A stretch of 5,128 nucleotides of DNA from an uncultured Chitinophagaceae bacterium (GTDB lineage: Bacteria > Bacteroidota > Bacteroidia > Chitinophagales > Chitinophagaceae), in assembly GCA_937897585.1 (NCBI GenBank), contig CALCNY010000154.1:1-5128 (forward strand), written 5' to 3'. Every line of letters starts with the position of its first letter. The first letter of the stretch is position 1. A model generated the notes under the pieces. The model was given only the letters and a program-made list of their open reading frames with translations, did not search any database and was not told where the DNA came from. Positions 4,639 through 5,128 of the stretch are shown one piece after another. The translations under genes and the position numbers were made by a program.

Positions 4639-5128
4639 CCCAATTGCTTTAATTTCTCAAAACCATAAAACAAACAAAGTGCATGCATGCTTTGGATGAA
4701 TTCGCTGTTGGATAACATTTGTTTTACTTCCTCGATTGGTTTTAGCATGATATCTATTTCTTCATTGTCATCCAATTCCTGTGCTTTAACTTTCTTACCT
4801 CCAATTGCTAAAAATAGTTTGGTGAAATTATTCAGCACACCGGGATTTGCGGCTGTTGTTCCAAGATAAAATACTTCATTAAATTCATATCCTGTTTCTT
4901 CAAGCAACTCACGTTTAATGGCATGCTCTGGAATTTCATCAGCATCTATAAAACCTCCAGGCAATTCTATTGAATATTGCTGAACGGGATGACGATATTG
5001 TTTCACTAACAAAATCTGATTGTCTGATGTAATAGCCATTGCTGTTGCACTTTCAGGCAACTCCACTACAAAATAAGGATCTACAATTTTACCGGACGCC
5101 AATTGATACGCATCTTTTCTTGCAGTAA
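4632..5128 (-). CDS. NUDIX hydrolase (ADP-ribose pyrophosphatase-like), 5' end beyond the window
   Basis: This cytoplasmic NUDIX hydrolase cleaves a nucleoside diphosphate linked to another moiety; ADP-ribose or another nucleotide sugar is the likely substrate by similarity, but it is unproven. Numbering from the TTG codon at 5100-5102, the NUDIX box GX5EX7REUXEEXGU is perfect: Gly50, Glu56, Arg64, Glu65, Glu68, Glu69, Gly71. It is preceded by VKQYRHPVQQYSIELPGG, typical of the ADP-ribose pyrophosphatase branch, and followed by ANPGVLNN. The frame stays open past that TTG to the window edge and reads TARKDAYQLASGK, which resembles the N-terminal region of family members. The TTG is therefore internal and the true start is beyond 5128. 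The stop TGA (4632-4634) lies inside the last codons of folC on the opposite strand, a 7-nt tail-to-tail overlap with no visible terminator between them. Confidence 0.93.
   Translation of the reverse strand, partial: TARKDAYQLASGKIVDPYFVVELPESATAMAITSDNQILLVKQYRHPVQQYSIELPGGFIDADEIPEHAIKRELLEETGYEFNEVFYLGTTAANPGVLNNFTKLFLAIGGKKVKAQELDDNEEIDIMLKPIEEVKQMLSNSEFIQSMHALCLFYGFEKLKQLGY

Noticed and set aside
4681..4690. Perfect palindrome GCATGCATGC in the NUDIX gene
   Set aside because: It is explained by the codons for Met-His-Ala within coding sequence, and no second copy is seen in the window.
5100..5102. TTG as the start of the NUDIX gene
   Set aside because: The frame stays open to the window edge and encodes family-like sequence (TARKDAYQLASGK), so the TTG is an internal leucine codon.

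Overview
The window is ordinary AT-rich bacterial chromosome, almost certainly from the Bacteroidota (Sphingobacteriia or Chitinophagia-like). This inference rests on A-rich gene leaders without Shine-Dalgarno sequences, matches to the Bacteroidota -7 promoter motif TAnnTTTG, a TonB-like energy transducer beside folC, and the sequence style of the proteins. No phage, plasmid, CRISPR, tRNA or rRNA signal was seen.

Layout: (1) 1-246, minus strand, the N-terminal part of a cation diffusion facilitator (metal efflux) transporter, cut by the window edge and apparently starting with TTG. (2) 247-402, a divergent intergenic region. (3) 403-1557, an acyl-CoA dehydrogenase with all catalytic signatures. 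(4) 1558-1697, a repeat-rich intergenic region. (5) 1698-2408, a YggS/PROSC-family PLP-binding protein. (6) 2507-3307, a membrane-anchored TonB-like protein. (7) 3346-4638, bifunctional folylpolyglutamate/dihydrofolate synthase (folC). (8) 4632-5128, minus strand, a NUDIX hydrolase running off the right edge and overlapping the folC end by 7 nt.

The genes are housekeeping: metal export, fatty or branched-chain acyl-CoA oxidation, PLP homeostasis, energy transduction to the outer membrane, folate polyglutamylation and nucleotide clean-up. The four plus-strand genes may be partly co-transcribed, with tonB-like and folC only 38 nt apart.

The most interesting structure is a short repeat element present twice in opposite orientation. 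One copy (1559-1601) begins one base after the acyl-CoA dehydrogenase stop. The other (2217-2259) lies inside the yggS reading frame. They agree at 39 of 43 positions by my hand alignment and share a perfect 23-nt C/G-rich, hairpin-forming core flanked by TGTTTG motifs. Both sit next to heptanucleotide tandem arrays (TTTGGYG or TTTGGGG), and a third heptad array (TTTTACA) lies just before the yggS start. The yggS copy is translated in frame as an extra loop of about 26 residues, similar in principle to the in-frame palindromic elements known from Rickettsia.
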